From Deinococcus alpinitundrae (lineage in GTDB: Bacteria > Deinococcota > Deinococci > Deinococcales > Deinococcaceae): 64,000 nucleotides of DNA. Within the stretch, counting starts at the first letter, position 1, and every line of letters starts with the position of its first letter. The notes under the pieces were generated by a model. The model did not search any database. It was given only the letters and a program-made list of their open reading frames with translations, and was not told the DNA's origin. A program made the translations under genes and the position numbers. Of this stretch, positions 11,073-25,219 are shown piece after piece. Location of the stretch: NCBI RefSeq assembly GCF_009982895.1, contig NZ_WXZL01000006.1, forward strand, positions 124,001-188,000. The letters are read 5' to 3'.

Positions 11073-11287
11073 TGGGTCAGCATAGCGGCACGGGGTGAAG
11101 GACGGTTAAGGCGCAGGTGACATTGATCAGGTGATACGGCTGCCGCGTCACAGCCAGATTGGGTGCTGAGTTCAAATTGGGCACTGGACTGAAACCCGGC
11201 GCTGCGCCGAAGCAAGCTGCTGGGCCAAGACGGCCTGGGCGGCCCTCTCATGAGCGGCAACCCAGTCACATTCATAAGCTCTTAAGC

Positions 11288-11293
11288 TATCCT
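11288..11293 (+). promoter_or_regulatory. -10 element (TATCCT) upstream of the ftsE leader ORF
   Basis: TATCCT lies ten bases before the leader ORF ATG at 11304, with a weak -35 (GTCACA, 11265-11270) at 17-bp spacing. The transcript would have a 5' end only a few bases from the leader start. Confidence 0.5.
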
Positions 11294-11303
11294 GTGCCCG
11301 GTC

Positions 11304-11365
11304 ATGACTTTCCTTCCTTCCTTCTTTTTTGCGCGCTGCGCCGCTTTGCGGCGGGCCGGGCCACG

Positions 11366-11369
<4 letters not shown>
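11304..11369 (+). CDS. Putative 21-aa leader peptide overlapping ftsE
   Basis: ATG at 11304 opens a 21-codon frame (MTFLPSFFFARC...) that closes at TGA 11367-11369, sharing the sequence ATGA with the ftsE start at 11366. The ftsE start has no clear ribosome-binding site and no adjacent -10 box, whereas this ORF begins just after a -10 element. It may therefore load ribosomes and couple translation to ftsE. The peptide itself is hydrophobic with an Arg-rich end; it may have no function beyond coupling. Not verified by homology. Confidence 0.45.
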
Positions 11370-12049
<680 letters not shown>

Positions 12050-12059
12050 GCGGGCTGAG

Positions 12060-12923
<864 letters not shown>

Positions 12924-12928
12924 GCGAG

Positions 12929-14623
12929 GTGCCTGCCGCTTCTCCTTCCCGCCGCTGGACGGCTGGCCTGCCGACCCTGTGCCTGATCACCCTGGGTTTG
13001 CTGGCAGGCAGCCTGGTCACGGCCCAGCAGCAGGTCTCGCCAGCCGTCCAGTCGACCTCCGGGTCCAAACCGGCGGCAACAAAACCCGTCACGCCCAAAT
13101 CCGCGCCGGTGACCGCCCCCCTTGGCCTGCCGTCGCCGCCGCCCAGTCGTCCCGATCCGTACAACCTGAACCTGCCGACCACCAGTCAGAAATTGCAGCA
13201 GCTTCAGCAGCAACTCGCTGCCCAGAAGCAGCTCAGCAGCGCCCAGCAGTCGCAGCTCGAAACCCTGCGGAAGAACATCGCCTCGCTGAGTGCCCAGCAA
13301 AAAGACGTGCTGGGCCAGATCGACACGCTGGAAAACCGTATCGCTGCGCTGCAAAACCAGAAGCTCAAGCTGGAGCAGGCCATCCGGGGCGCGCTGGTTG
13401 ACCTCGGCCAGACCCGCGGTCAGGTGGCGCGCACCTCCGAGCGCGTTTCGCGCCTGCAAGCCGACGTGCGCCAGCTGCTCGAACTGCTCTACCGCGAGCG
13501 CAGCGGCCAGTACCTGCGGTTGATCAACCAGGCCAGCAGCTTGTCGGATCTGGTGATTCGCAGCCGCTACGCCAACATGGGCGGCGAACACAACGTGGAC
13601 GTGATCGAGGACCTCAGAACCCAGCGCCTGAGCCTCCAGACCCAGCAGGCCCAGCAGTCTGCCCAGACCGCCCAGCTTCAGGACCTGCGCAGCCAGCAGC
13701 TTGCCCAGCTCACCCGGCTGCGTGACGCCCGCGGTCAGCAGCAGACGCTGGTGGCCCGCCTCCAGCAGACGCAGGCGGGCAAGCAGGCGCTGGCGCTGCA
13801 AACCCGTGCCCAGCAAGCACTCACCGTTCAGAGCATCAACACGCTGGTGGGCGGTATCGTCTCCGAGCGCAGCCGCATCGAGGCCGAGCGGCGGCGGCGC
13901 ATCGAGGCCGAGCGCGTGCGCCGCGCCGAGGAGTTGCGCCGCATCCGCGAAGCCCAGGAGCGTGCCCGCCAGGAAGCGGCCCGGCTGGCCGCCATTCAGG
14001 AAGCCCAGCGCCAGGAAGCCCTGCGGCAAGCGGCGCTGCGGCGTGCCCAGGCCCAGGCGGCAGCCGCCGCGCAGGCACGGGCCGAGGCCCAGGCCCGCAT
14101 CGAGACCGAGCAGGCCCGCGCCGCCGCCGAGCAGCGTGCCAGCCAGCAACGCTCGGCTGCCAATGCCCGGGAGCAGAGCAGCTTGCAGGCGCGGGCCAGC
14201 CAGATTCAGGCCCAGCAGCAGCAGGCCGCCGTCGAGCTTGCGCCGCTACCAGCGGCCAGTGGACCGCTCGGGTTTCCGCTGCCCGGCGGCGCGGTCGTCA
14301 CGCCGTTCTCGGTGGCGGTCCCCTGGACCCTGATCAGCGGCCCGACGGGCGCGCAGGCGGTGGCCGCAGCAGGCGGCAATGTGCTGGCCGTCACCAACTA
14401 TGCCAGTCTCGGCTGGGTGGTGCTCATCGAACACAGCCCGGTGCTGGCCACTGCCTACATCGGCCTGGACTTGCCCAGTGTGGATGTGGGCGCGCGGGTA
14501 GCGCCGGGCCAGGCGCTCGGCACCATCGGCGGCTCCCCTGTGTTCGGCGCGGACCGGATGGCCTTTCAGGTCAACCGCATCGGCGCGGACAACAGCCGCC
14601 AAGCGGTGCCGCCAACGTTCTGA
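12929..14623 (+). CDS. EnvC-like murein hydrolase activator with degenerate LytM (M23) domain
   Basis: 564 residues: signal peptide (about 12-33), Pro/Thr linker, two long coiled-coil regions (about 75-290 and 300-430, rich in Gln, Ala, Arg, Glu), and a C-terminal LytM/M23-like domain (about 445-564: GFPLPGGAVVTPFS ... VVLIEHSPVLATAYIGL ... MAFQVNRIG). The zinc ligands of active M23 peptidases (HxxxD and HxH) are not present, as in E. coli EnvC, which activates amidases rather than cutting peptidoglycan. It starts with GTG five bases after ftsX, with GGAG at 12917-12920 as ribosome site. Its position makes it the probable extracellular partner of FtsEX. Confidence 0.88.
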   Translation: MPAASPSRRWTAGLPTLCLITLGLLAGSLVTAQQQVSPAVQSTSGSKPAATKPVTPKSAPVTAPLGLPSPPPSRPDPYNLNLPTTSQKLQQLQQQLAAQKQLSSAQQSQLETLRKNIASLSAQQKDVLGQIDTLENRIAALQNQKLKLEQAIRGALVDLGQTRGQVARTSERVSRLQADVRQLLELLYRERSGQYLRLINQASSLSDLVIRSRYANMGGEHNVDVIEDLRTQRLSLQTQQAQQSAQTAQLQDLRSQQLAQLTRLRDARGQQQTLVARLQQTQAGKQALALQTRAQQALTVQSINTLVGGIVSERSRIEAERRRRIEAERVRRAEELRRIREAQERARQEAARLAAIQEAQRQEALRQAALRRAQAQAAAAAQARAEAQARIETEQARAAAEQRASQQRSAANAREQSSLQARASQIQAQQQQAAVELAPLPAASGPLGFPLPGGAVVTPFSVAVPWTLISGPTGAQAVAAAGGNVLAVTNYASLGWVVLIEHSPVLATAYIGLDLPSVDVGARVAPGQALGTIGGSPVFGADRMAFQVNRIGADNSRQAVPPTF

Positions 14624-14638
14624 AGAGGAGAGGCGGAG

Positions 14639-14682
14639 CGCAGGGAAAGCCTGAGAAGCAAGTGCCCTGAGTCTTTTCCTGC
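14639..14682. terminator. Possible imperfect terminator hairpin
   Basis: An imperfect dyad (arms about 14639-14655 and 14667-14682, roughly 13 of 16 pairs) lies between the convergent envC-like gene and the membrane-protein gene. It has only a TTTT inside one arm, so the call is tentative. Confidence 0.35.
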
Positions 14683-14713
14683 CTCCCGCGAACCACTTCC
14701 CACCCCAGGGAGC

Positions 14714-15340
14714 TTACGGGTGAACAGTCACCGTGAGCTGGCCCTGGGCACTGCGCTCGCCTTGCTGGGCGATCACATTCAAGGTGTATTGCTGCGAGGG
14801 CGCTGTGGCCGAGGCGCTCAGGCGCAGCGTGGCTTCGGTATTGGCGGGCACGCTGGCCGGGTCGAGTGCGGCGCTCAGCACCGCGTCCGGCAGCTGCAAG
14901 CTCAGCTTGACCGGGCCGAGTGCCGCCGCGAAGCCGCCGGGCCGGGCGGTCACCTCCACCGTCTCGCCGGGCCGCACCGTCACTTCCGGGAGCCTGCCGC
15001 CCGAGGGCGTGCCGAACACCACGTAGCCGCCCGCGCAGCCCACCGTTCTGAGCGCCGAGATGTCGCCCACCCCGAAGGCCAGTGCCGGAAACAGCGACGA
15101 GATGGCCATGCCGAAGCCCAGCGCGGCCCACCGGGGGTGGCGCCCAAGTTGCGAGGTCGCCAGCGCGATGCCGCCCGGCCCCAGCAGCAGCGGCGGCAGC
15201 AGGGCCAGCACGGTGTGGCCCTCGCAGGCGGGCAGCAACGCGCTCCCCACGCCCCGGACCAGAAAAAACAACGCTGAGCCGAGCGCGAAGCCCCCCAGGG
15301 TGGCGAGTGGGCTGGAGGACGGCGGACGCAGCAGGGTCAT
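14714..15340 (-). CDS. Hypothetical membrane protein with C-terminal extracytoplasmic beta domain
   Basis: 208 residues of unknown family. About four hydrophobic segments fill the first half (PLATLGGFALGSALFFLV; TVLALLPPLLLGPGGIALAT; AALGFGMAISSLFPALAFGV). A C-terminal region of about 100 residues follows with the pattern of an Ig-like or NEW3-type domain (EVTVRPGETVEVTARPGG ... ALDPASVPANTEATLRLSAS ... YTLNVIAQQGERSAQGQLTV). Such domains usually face outward and bind protein or glycan. ATG at 15340 follows TAGGCT by seven bases, supporting this start. It lies downstream of ddl on the same strand with its own promoter. Confidence 0.7.
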   Translation of the reverse strand: MTLLRPPSSSPLATLGGFALGSALFFLVRGVGSALLPACEGHTVLALLPPLLLGPGGIALATSQLGRHPRWAALGFGMAISSLFPALAFGVGDISALRTVGCAGGYVVFGTPSGGRLPEVTVRPGETVEVTARPGGFAAALGPVKLSLQLPDAVLSAALDPASVPANTEATLRLSASATAPSQQYTLNVIAQQGERSAQGQLTVTVHP

Positions 15341-15399
15341 GCGGGAGAGCCTAGCGCGGCGGGTGGGGGCCGGGTGTACCTGCTGAACGCCCGGCGCGC

Positions 15400-16473
15400 C
15401 TAGCGTTCTTCCTGCGCCAGTTCCAGCAGGCGCGTTACCAGTTCGGGATAGCTCAGCCCGCCCGCTTCCCACAGCTTGGGGTACATGCTGGTGGCGGTAA
15501 AGCCAGGCATGGTGTTGACCTCGTTGAGAAACAACTCGCCGGTTTCCTCGACATAGAAAAAATCGATCCGGGCCAGCCCGGCGCAGTCGAGCGCTTTGAA
15601 GGCAATCAGGGCCAGTTCGCGCACCCGCGCGGCCACCTCGGCGGCGATAGGCGCGGGGATGTGCATGCTGGCACGGCCCTCGGTGTATTTGGTGTCGTAG
15701 TCGTAGATCAGGCCCTCGAACTTCAGTTCGCCCACCGGACTTGCTTTGGGCGCGTCGTTGCCCAGCACCCCGACTTCCAGCTCGCGTGGCTTGTGGGCGG
15801 CAGCGGCTTCCAGAATCACCCGGCGGTCGAGCGCGAAGGCGGCGGCCAGGGCCACGCTGAGGTCGCCTTCATGGGCCACCCGGCTGACCCCCACCGAGCT
15901 GCCCAGGTTGGCGGGCTTGACGAACAGCGGAAAGCCCAATTCGCGCGCCGCCTGCACCCCGACGTCGGGGTCGGTCTGCCAGGCGTGGCGGGTCACCAGA
16001 CGGTAGGCCACCTGCGGCACACCCAGGCTGGCCAGCACCTGCTTGGTCATGACCTTGTCCATGCTGGCCGCACTGCCCAGCACGCCCGACCCCACGTAAG
16101 CTGCGCCGGTCAGGGTCAGGAAGCCCTGCACCGTCCCGTCCTCGCCGTGCGGGCCGTGCAGCAGTGGCCACACCACGTCGTAACCGGCGACCTCATAGGG
16201 CCTCAGTTCGCCGGAGGCGGACACGGCGACCTCACTCTGGCCCGGGCGTTCCTGACTGCCCTGGTTCAGCACCCGCGCCGTCTCGCCCCGGCCCAGCCAG
16301 CGGCCATCCGTGCCGATCACCAACGGCGTCACATCGAAGCGCGACTCGGGGAGGGCCGCGAGCACGCTGCGGGCACTCATCAAGCTGACGGCATGTTCAC
16401 CGCTCTGGCCACCGCACAGCAGCAGCACACGGGTTTTTCCGGACTCCGAGAAGGACGTTTCTGAAGAACTCAC
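15400..16473 (-). CDS. ddl: D-alanine--D-alanine ligase
   Basis: ATP-dependent joining of two D-alanines for peptidoglycan precursor synthesis in the cytosol. Of 357 residues, the N-terminal domain begins [19 protein letters not shown]. The ATP-grasp region includes [19 protein letters not shown] and [21 protein letters not shown], and the C-terminal metal/ADP site is [27 protein letters not shown] choose the GTG at 16473, seven bases after CATACT; a longer ATG-initiated frame adds 51 residues without family character. A neighbouring role with the cell-wall/division genes is plausible. Confidence 0.94.
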   Translation of the reverse strand: MSSSETSFSESGKTRVLLLCGGQSGEHAVSLMSARSVLAALPESRFDVTPLVIGTDGRWLGRGETARVLNQGSQERPGQSEVAVSASGELRPYEVAGYDVVWPLLHGPHGEDGTVQGFLTLTGAAYVGSGVLGSAASMDKVMTKQVLASLGVPQVAYRLVTRHAWQTDPDVGVQAARELGFPLFVKPANLGSSVGVSRVAHEGDLSVALAAAFALDRRVILEAAAAHKPRELEVGVLGNDAPKASPVGELKFEGLIYDYDTKYTEGRASMHIPAPIAAEVAARVRELALIAFKALDCAGLARIDFFYVEETGELFLNEVNTMPGFTATSMYPKLWEAGGLSYPELVTRLLELAQEER

Positions 16474-16804
16474 GCCCGGCAGTATGCCAGCTCCGCGCCG
16501 CCCAGGACAGCCGCACGCCGGTGTCGGTCCCAACCCTTCGATGCCGGCACCCATGATGTGTATCATACGTCTCATACTGATGATGCTCACCAAAGTCATG
16601 ACAGGGGTAGCAAGCGTGTCAGGCATACATCAGCGACCCGGGATGTTTCTCATCTTGAACTGGGTCCACCATCATGCATTCGTCTAGACCTTGGGTTATG
16701 ATGCGCGGGTCTGCACAAGGTCTGAACTCTTACTTCACGTCGGCCAAGCGCTCACGCCGAAGGAAAAATCCATTCAGATCACCCCAGCTTCCGGAGGAAC
16801 ACGA
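16474..16804. promoter_or_regulatory. Divergent intergenic region between ddl and the ABC importer gene
   Basis: This stretch of 331 bases has no convincing gene. It holds an AT-richer part (16550-16690) with repeated CATAC/ATGATG words and the ddl -10 (CATACT on the minus strand next to 16473). A possible -10 for the importer, TATGAT (16697-16702), lacks a recognisable -35. The binding-protein mRNA would have a leader of about 100 bases ending in a good ribosome site (GGAGG, 16793-16797). No operator could be identified. Confidence 0.5.
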
Positions 16805-18544
<1,740 letters not shown>

Positions 18545-18561
18545 GGCCTCTTTCTCTGGTC

Positions 18562-18601
18562 AAGGGGAGCGGACGGTGTGCAGCCGCCGCTTCCCTTTTT
18601 G
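18562..18601 (+). terminator. Terminator/attenuator after the binding-protein gene
   Basis: Arms 18562-18572 and 18587-18597 form an 11-bp stem with one G-U pair, followed by a T run (to 18601). It would reduce transcription into the permease genes and give more binding protein than permease. Confidence 0.8.
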
Positions 18602-18730
18602 ATGTGCCCTGCCTGTGCGAGTCGGAAGTTCTCGGCCTTCACCCTTCCGTTAATTCCGCACGTGTGCAGCAGCACACTAAGCCATTTGGCGTAAGTTAGG
18701 GATCAATGAACAACGTCTTAGGGAGCGGCT

Positions 18731-19759
18731 ATGCTTAACTTCATCATCCGGCGCATCGCCCAAATTCCTCTGGTGATGCTGGCCCTCTCGCTGCTGCTGT
18801 TTGTCATCATCTTTCAGCTCACGCCCGCGCAGCGCGCCGCCGGGTATATCCGCAGCGAGCAGCAGGCCGCGCAGCTTGACAACATCATCCGCCAGCGCGG
18901 GCTGGATCAGCCGTTTCCGATTCAGTACGGCAAGTGGCTGTCGTCCACCGTGCAGGGCGACCTGGGCTTCTCGCGCACCAGCAGCAAGCCGGTATTCGAC
19001 ACCATGAAAGAGCGGCTGCCCAGCACCATCGAACTCTCGCTCTACGCGGGCATTCCGATCGTGCTGCTGGGCATCTGGCTGGGTACCCTGTCGGCGCTCA
19101 ACAAAGACCGCTTCGTGGACCAGTTTCTGAGGGTTTTCGCGGTGCTGGGCACTTCCCTGCCGAGTTTCGTGCTGGGTATCGTGCTGCTCAAGTTTCTTTA
19201 CGGCTCGCTCGGCTGGCTGCCGGGACCGGGACAGGTGGATGTGCTCAACCAGTTCGCCGTGCTCGACCCCACCTTCAAGCACTACACCGGGATGCTCAGC
19301 GTCGATGCCATGCTCAACGGGCGCTGGGCGGTGGCCGGAGACGTGCTGCGCCACCTGATCATGCCGGTGCTGACCCTGGTGATCATCTTCAGCGCCAACA
19401 TCTTGAAGGTGATGCGCGCCCAGATGCTCGAAACCCTGACCAGCGACTACGTGCGCACCGCCCGTGCCAAGGGCCTGGGCAACAAGGCGGTCAACCTCAA
19501 GCACGCCCGGCGCAATGCACTCTTGCCCATCGTCACCCTGACCGGCTTCACCGCCATCAACCTGCTGGCTGGAGCGATCATTACCGAAACGATCTTCGCT
19601 TACCCCGGCGTGGGGCAGTGGGTCGGCAGCGCGGCGCAAAACCTCGACGTTCCGGCGGTTATGGGCTTCGCGCTGCTCTCGGCCATCATCGTGGTGGTCA
19701 TCAGCACCCTCACCGATCTCTTTTACGGGGTGGTGGATCCGCGTGTGCGTTTCGACTGA
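18731..19759 (+). CDS. ABC transporter permease, DppB/OppB type
   Basis: 342 residues with the DppB topology: TM1 at the extreme N-terminus ([20 protein letters not shown]), a periplasmic segment with [20 protein letters not shown], then five membrane segments and the EAA loop that contacts the ATPase ([28 protein letters not shown]). It pairs with the DppC-type permease that follows to form the channel of a peptide importer. GGGAG before the ATG serves as ribosome site. Family secure; the transported peptide class is not. Confidence 0.93.
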   Translation: MLNFIIRRIAQIPLVMLALSLLLFVIIFQLTPAQRAAGYIRSEQQAAQLDNIIRQRGLDQPFPIQYGKWLSSTVQGDLGFSRTSSKPVFDTMKERLPSTIELSLYAGIPIVLLGIWLGTLSALNKDRFVDQFLRVFAVLGTSLPSFVLGIVLLKFLYGSLGWLPGPGQVDVLNQFAVLDPTFKHYTGMLSVDAMLNGRWAVAGDVLRHLIMPVLTLVIIFSANILKVMRAQMLETLTSDYVRTARAKGLGNKAVNLKHARRNALLPIVTLTGFTAINLLAGAIITETIFAYPGVGQWVGSAAQNLDVPAVMGFALLSAIIVVVISTLTDLFYGVVDPRVRFD

Positions 19760-19831
19760 TCGAGCGACTGACCGTGCGCCGGCTCGTCAGCGCCATGAGC
19801 CGAGTTTCACTTCATTCAAGGCGGTGATCTT

Positions 19832-20842
19832 GTGACCACGACCCTTCCCACCTCTACTCCCGAACAAACGCCGGGGCGCTTCAAGTCATTCTTCTCCTCG
19901 CGTCCGGTCGTCAAGCTGCGGCGCAACAAGCTGGCGGTCGCCGGGCTGATCATGACCTTCGTTTTCCTGATGGTGGCCGTGTTCGCGCCGTTTATCGCCG
20001 CGCCCAGTCAGGCGGCGGGCGGCAACTGTCTGCGCGACCTGGGCATTACCCAGACCAGCCAGATCTACAACCCGGCGGGCGGGGCCTTCTGGAAGGTGCT
20101 GCTGACCGCGCCAGACAGCTGCTACCACACCGAGCGCGAGAGCTTCTCGCCGATTCCCACGCCGCCGGGGGGAGGCGCGTACTTCGGGACCTCGCAGGGC
20201 TACGACATCTTCTACGGCATGATCTGGGGCACCCGCGTCATGATGAAGCTGGGGCTCGTCATCGTGGCGATCACACTGTTCACCGGCATCGTCGTCGGAG
20301 CCGTCAGCGGTTACTATGGCGGCTGGCTCGACAACCTGATTCAGCGCTTCATCGACGTGATGCTCTCGCTGCCGAGCCTGGTCCTGACCATCGTGCTGCT
20401 GACGGTGCTGGGGCCGAGTATCAGCAGCATCATCCTGGCGTTTTGCCTCACCGGCTGGACCCAGTACGCCCGCATCGTGCGCGGCGATATTCTGCGGACC
20501 CGCAACCTGGAATTCGTGGACGCTGCCCGCAGCCTGGGCGCACGCGACTTCCGGCTGATCTTCAAGCACGTGTTGCCCAACTCGGTGGCCTCGGTGCTGA
20601 CCATCGCCATCCTTGACCTCGGCACCATTCCGCTGAGCATCGCCGCGCTCTCGTTTCTGGGCATTGGCCTGCCGGTGGGCTATACCGACTGGGGTCAGTT
20701 TATGAGCTTTGCGCGTGCCTGGATGGACAACCAGTACTGGTACGTGACGGTGCTGCCCGCCGCCTTCATCATTCTGTTCAGCCTGGGCTGGAACCTCTTC
20801 GGTGACGCGGTGCGCGACGCCTTTGACCCGCGCACCCGCTGA
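19832..20842 (+). CDS. ABC transporter permease, DppC/OppC type
   Basis: 336 residues. The cytoplasmic N-terminus contains the OppC_N motif ([20 protein letters not shown]). It is followed by a periplasmic loop longer than usual (about 55-125, with two Cys: GGNCLRDLG and [10 protein letters not shown]). The five-helix permease core has the EAA motif [24 protein letters not shown]. The loop cysteines could form a disulfide. GTG start at 19832, preceded by AAGG. Operon partner of the upstream DppB-type gene. Confidence 0.93.
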   Translation: MTTTLPTSTPEQTPGRFKSFFSSRPVVKLRRNKLAVAGLIMTFVFLMVAVFAPFIAAPSQAAGGNCLRDLGITQTSQIYNPAGGAFWKVLLTAPDSCYHTERESFSPIPTPPGGGAYFGTSQGYDIFYGMIWGTRVMMKLGLVIVAITLFTGIVVGAVSGYYGGWLDNLIQRFIDVMLSLPSLVLTIVLLTVLGPSISSIILAFCLTGWTQYARIVRGDILRTRNLEFVDAARSLGARDFRLIFKHVLPNSVASVLTIAILDLGTIPLSIAALSFLGIGLPVGYTDWGQFMSFARAWMDNQYWYVTVLPAAFIILFSLGWNLFGDAVRDAFDPRTR

Positions 20843-20869
20843 GCCGACCCCCTACCCAAATTGTCACCG

Positions 20870-20895
20870 ATCCCCCCTTCGATGGGGGGATTTTC
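20870..20895 (+). terminator. Rho-independent terminator of the importer operon
   Basis: A GC-only stem core (TCCCCCC 20871-20877 with GGGGGGA 20884-20890) and a six-base loop are followed by TTTT. It closes the permease genes. Confidence 0.88.
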
Positions 20896-20971
20896 CGTGT
20901 GCCAGACAGCAAATATCCACATCAAATCCAGATCAAACCCTTCCGAAATCGGCGCACAATACCTTCACCCT

Positions 20972-22324
20972 ATGAAACGCCTGCTGCTGCTCGCCCTGGC
21001 CCTGAGCCTGACGCCCCCGGCTTTCTCGCAGACCACCCCCCTGCCGCTCCTGGAGTCGGCAGCCAAGCGCGCGTCCTCCAGTTCGCCCGCTGCCAGCACC
21101 CCGGGCAGCCAATCACCTGCCCAGGATATCTTCGACGAGGTCAACGAACTGATTCAGGAGCAGTACGGCGGCCTCAGCACGGTGGACCGCTCGGCGCTAA
21201 CCAAGGACTACCAGTCACGGCTGGCGGCGGTGTGCGCGTCTGACCCGGCCAGTTGCGGTGCCGAGAAGGCCTTTCCGGTGGTGTCGGCGGAAGTCACCGC
21301 GCTGGGCGACGACCACACCTTCTTTCAGGACCCGGACGATTACAAGGATTTCATCACCAGCGCCACCGGCGGCAACCGCTTGCAGTTCGGCGTACGACTG
21401 GCGACCCTCGACGGCGAGAGCCGCCTGGTGCTGGACGTGATTCCCGGCAGCGCCAGCCAGGACGCGGGCCTTCAGCGCGGCGACGTGCTGCGGACCATCG
21501 ACGATCAGCCTTACACCTACGCCGGACTCAAGGCCGCCAAGGAGGCCGGAACGCCCACCCGTCTGGGCCTGGAGCGGCTCGGCACGCCTCTCACGTTGAC
21601 ACTGACCTCCCGCGAGAGCAGTTCGCGCGATCTGCCGCGCCTGAGTTTCCTGAACGCGCCGGACGGTCAGCCCGGCAAGGTCGCCCTGCTGAGAATTCCC
21701 ACCTTTCTGTCGGGCGGCAGCGTGGCCCAGACGGTGCACGACGAGGTGAGAGCAGCCCAGGCGCAGCAGGCCAGCGGCATGATCGTGGATCTGCGCGGTA
21801 ACACCGGGGGCGATCTCAGCGAGTGTGACGGCGCGGCCAGCGCCTTCGTGCCGATGTTCACCCGCCTCTCAAAGATGGCCCAGGGATCGAGCCGCACGGT
21901 GGTGCGCAGCGGATCGCGGCTCGACGACGGGCGCATCCGCAGCAGCGTGCAGAGTCCGGCCTTGTGGACCGGCCCGCTGACCGTGATGGTCGACGGCGGC
22001 AGCGCCTCGTGCAGCGAGTTCTTCGCTTACGAGTTGCAGTACGCCAAGCGCGCCACCATCGTCGGTGAGGCGACGGCGGGCGTGGGCAACACCGCCACCC
22101 GCATCTTCCCGCTCGACAGCGGCGCGGCCCTGCAACTGACCATTCTCAACTACGCCAAGCCCGACGGCACGCCCTACCCGGTACGAATCAAACCCGATGT
22201 CAGCGCCACCACCGACCTCACCGCGCTGAGTAAGGGCGACGACACACTGCTGAGCGCTGCCGCCCTGACCCTCAAGACGGCCCCGGTACTGGGCAGCGGC
22301 GACGCGCAGGTCAGCGGCAACTGA
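20972..22324 (+). CDS. S41 family peptidase (second copy), secreted
   Basis: 450 residues: signal peptide (KRLLLLALALSLTPPAFSQ), a Ser/Pro linker, a helical region, a PDZ-like domain (about 145-215: RLVLDVIPGSASQDAGLQRG then DVLRTIDDQ), and the S41 core with MIVDLRGNTGGDLSEC, the nucleophile region DGGSASCSEFFAYEL and GEATAGVGNTATRIF. The catalytic Ser is expected in SASCSE. The lysine position of CtpA (FGKG) reads AGVG here, so the dyad differs from the ctp gene at about 10 kb and resembles tail-specific or tricorn-like variants. ATG at 20972 follows TACCTT by six bases. Confidence 0.87.
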   Translation: MKRLLLLALALSLTPPAFSQTTPLPLLESAAKRASSSSPAASTPGSQSPAQDIFDEVNELIQEQYGGLSTVDRSALTKDYQSRLAAVCASDPASCGAEKAFPVVSAEVTALGDDHTFFQDPDDYKDFITSATGGNRLQFGVRLATLDGESRLVLDVIPGSASQDAGLQRGDVLRTIDDQPYTYAGLKAAKEAGTPTRLGLERLGTPLTLTLTSRESSSRDLPRLSFLNAPDGQPGKVALLRIPTFLSGGSVAQTVHDEVRAAQAQQASGMIVDLRGNTGGDLSECDGAASAFVPMFTRLSKMAQGSSRTVVRSGSRLDDGRIRSSVQSPALWTGPLTVMVDGGSASCSEFFAYELQYAKRATIVGEATAGVGNTATRIFPLDSGAALQLTILNYAKPDGTPYPVRIKPDVSATTDLTALSKGDDTLLSAAALTLKTAPVLGSGDAQVSGN

Positions 22325-22367
22325 GGTTTCTCGACTGGGTCTCGTCAACTGGGCGACGCGGGTAGGC

Positions 22368-22921
22368 TCAGCGTTTGTAGACCTTGAAGCGGGCCGTCAG
22401 GTCGAAGGTGGCGCAGGGCGCTTCGCCGCTGTAAACGGGTGCAGCACAGACAGTCAACTTGCCGCCCGCGCCCAGCGTGTCGGGAAGGCGTTCCCCGGCC
22501 AGATCTCTGAGTTTGCCGAAGCGGCCCACCAGTTCCAAATGGTCGTAGCTCGCCGAATCCAGCGCCAGATGCAGCGGGTCGTCGCCAGGATTGACCAGCG
22601 GCGTGAGCGGCAGCCACTGCCCCTTGCCCTTGGTGTCTTTCACGAACAGGGTCGCCGAGACGCGCGGCACCACGAAGAAGGTGCGGCGGCCCGGCCAGCG
22701 CTCACGCAGCGCCAGCGGCAGCCGCAGCTGCATTGAGTGTAGGTCTCGTCGGGCAGGGCGAAATCCACCCGGTCCACCTTGAAATAGCTGTCGGTGCAGA
22801 CGAGGCTGACTTTCTCGCGCGGCACGGTGAAGGTGGCGGCGAAGGCAGTGGCCTGGGCGCACAACGCGCAGGCCAGAGCGAAACCGGTGCCGAGCCGGAT
22901 CGGACGGGTGGATCGCTTCAC
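22368..22921 (-). pseudogene. Frameshifted gene for a small secreted protein
   Basis: A GTG at 22921 with ribosome site CAGGAG opens a frame with a good signal peptide (GTGFALACALCAQATAFA) and FTVPREKVSLVCTDSYFKVD, then runs into poor sequence after DETYTQ. The natural continuation (MQLRLPLALRERWPG ... FVVPRVSATLFVKDTKGKG ... DLTARFKVYKR) lies in another frame starting near 22733. A single missing base around 22734-22740 would join them into a protein of about 184 residues. It is either a real disruption or a sequencing error. Family not recognised. It follows the next membrane-protein gene by 12 bases, so both were one operon. Confidence 0.65.
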
Positions 22922-22933
22922 TTTGCTCCTGAA

Positions 22934-23419
22934 CTAGCTGATGAGTTGAACCTGAACGGTGTCGGTCGGCGGACTGTACTCGCAGCTGAAGTCGGCGCGG
23001 CCTGAGAAGTTGGAGCCGGAAACGACCCAGCCGTCCCAGCGCTTGCCGTCGGCATTCGAGGTGATCTGGCCGCCGGCCTCCTGGGCATCGGGAAACTGGG
23101 CAGCGAGCTGACCGAGTTGGGAGAGCAGTTCGTGCTCGCAGCGCTGCATCAGTGCGCTGGAGGCGATACCGCCCGACAGATCGTCGGCCACCGGCACCGG
23201 GCGCATGATCAGAAAGATAAGCGCTGCTGCCGTCCACAGTAGCCCGCCGCCCAGCACCCAGCCCCAGCGCCAGGGCCGGGCACGCTGCGCCGCCCGCACC
23301 TCGGCGCGGTAGCGTTCACGCGCCTGATGGTGGGCCGCCTGCTGCCGCGCTCCCTGCTCGGCCCGCTTCAGCGCCGCTTCCTCCAGCAGAATTTGACGCT
23401 TCTCGTCGTCGCTCAGCAC
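22934..23419 (-). CDS. Hypothetical single-pass membrane protein
   Basis: 161 residues: a charged, probably helical cytoplasmic N-terminus (DDEKRQILLEEAALKRAEQG, many Ala/Arg/Gln), one membrane segment (about 52-72: WGWVLGGGLLWTAAALIFLI), and an extracytoplasmic tail with two Cys (MQRCEHELLS and FSCEYSPP) that could form a disulfide. No family recognised. Start GTG at 23419; TAGTAT lies about eight bases upstream. It is co-transcribed with the frameshifted secreted-protein gene. Confidence 0.65.
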   Translation of the reverse strand: MLSDDEKRQILLEEAALKRAEQGARQQAAHHQARERYRAEVRAAQRARPWRWGWVLGGGLLWTAAALIFLIMRPVPVADDLSGGIASSALMQRCEHELLSQLGQLAAQFPDAQEAGGQITSNADGKRWDGWVVSGSNFSGRADFSCEYSPPTDTVQVQLIS

Positions 23420-23469
23420 CCTTCCATACTAGCAATGTACTCACTTAAGTATGATGAGTATGACACTCA

Positions 23470-23508
23470 AACAAAAGTCAGCCGCCCAGCATTGACGCGG
23501 GCGGCTGA
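23470..23508 (-). terminator. Terminator of the RNase Y gene
   Basis: On the minus strand a perfect 10-bp stem (TCAGCCGCCC complement pair; 23499-23508 with 23478-23487) with an 11-base loop is followed by CTTTTGTTT. Confidence 0.85.
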
Positions 23509-23539
23509 AGGAGAACTGGGAAGTCGGCTGACGCTCGGC

Positions 23540-25219
<1,680 letters not shown>

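Noticed and set aside
16697..16702. TATGAT as a confident promoter of the importer gene
   Set aside because: No acceptable -35 at 16-18 bp, so it is mentioned only as a possibility.
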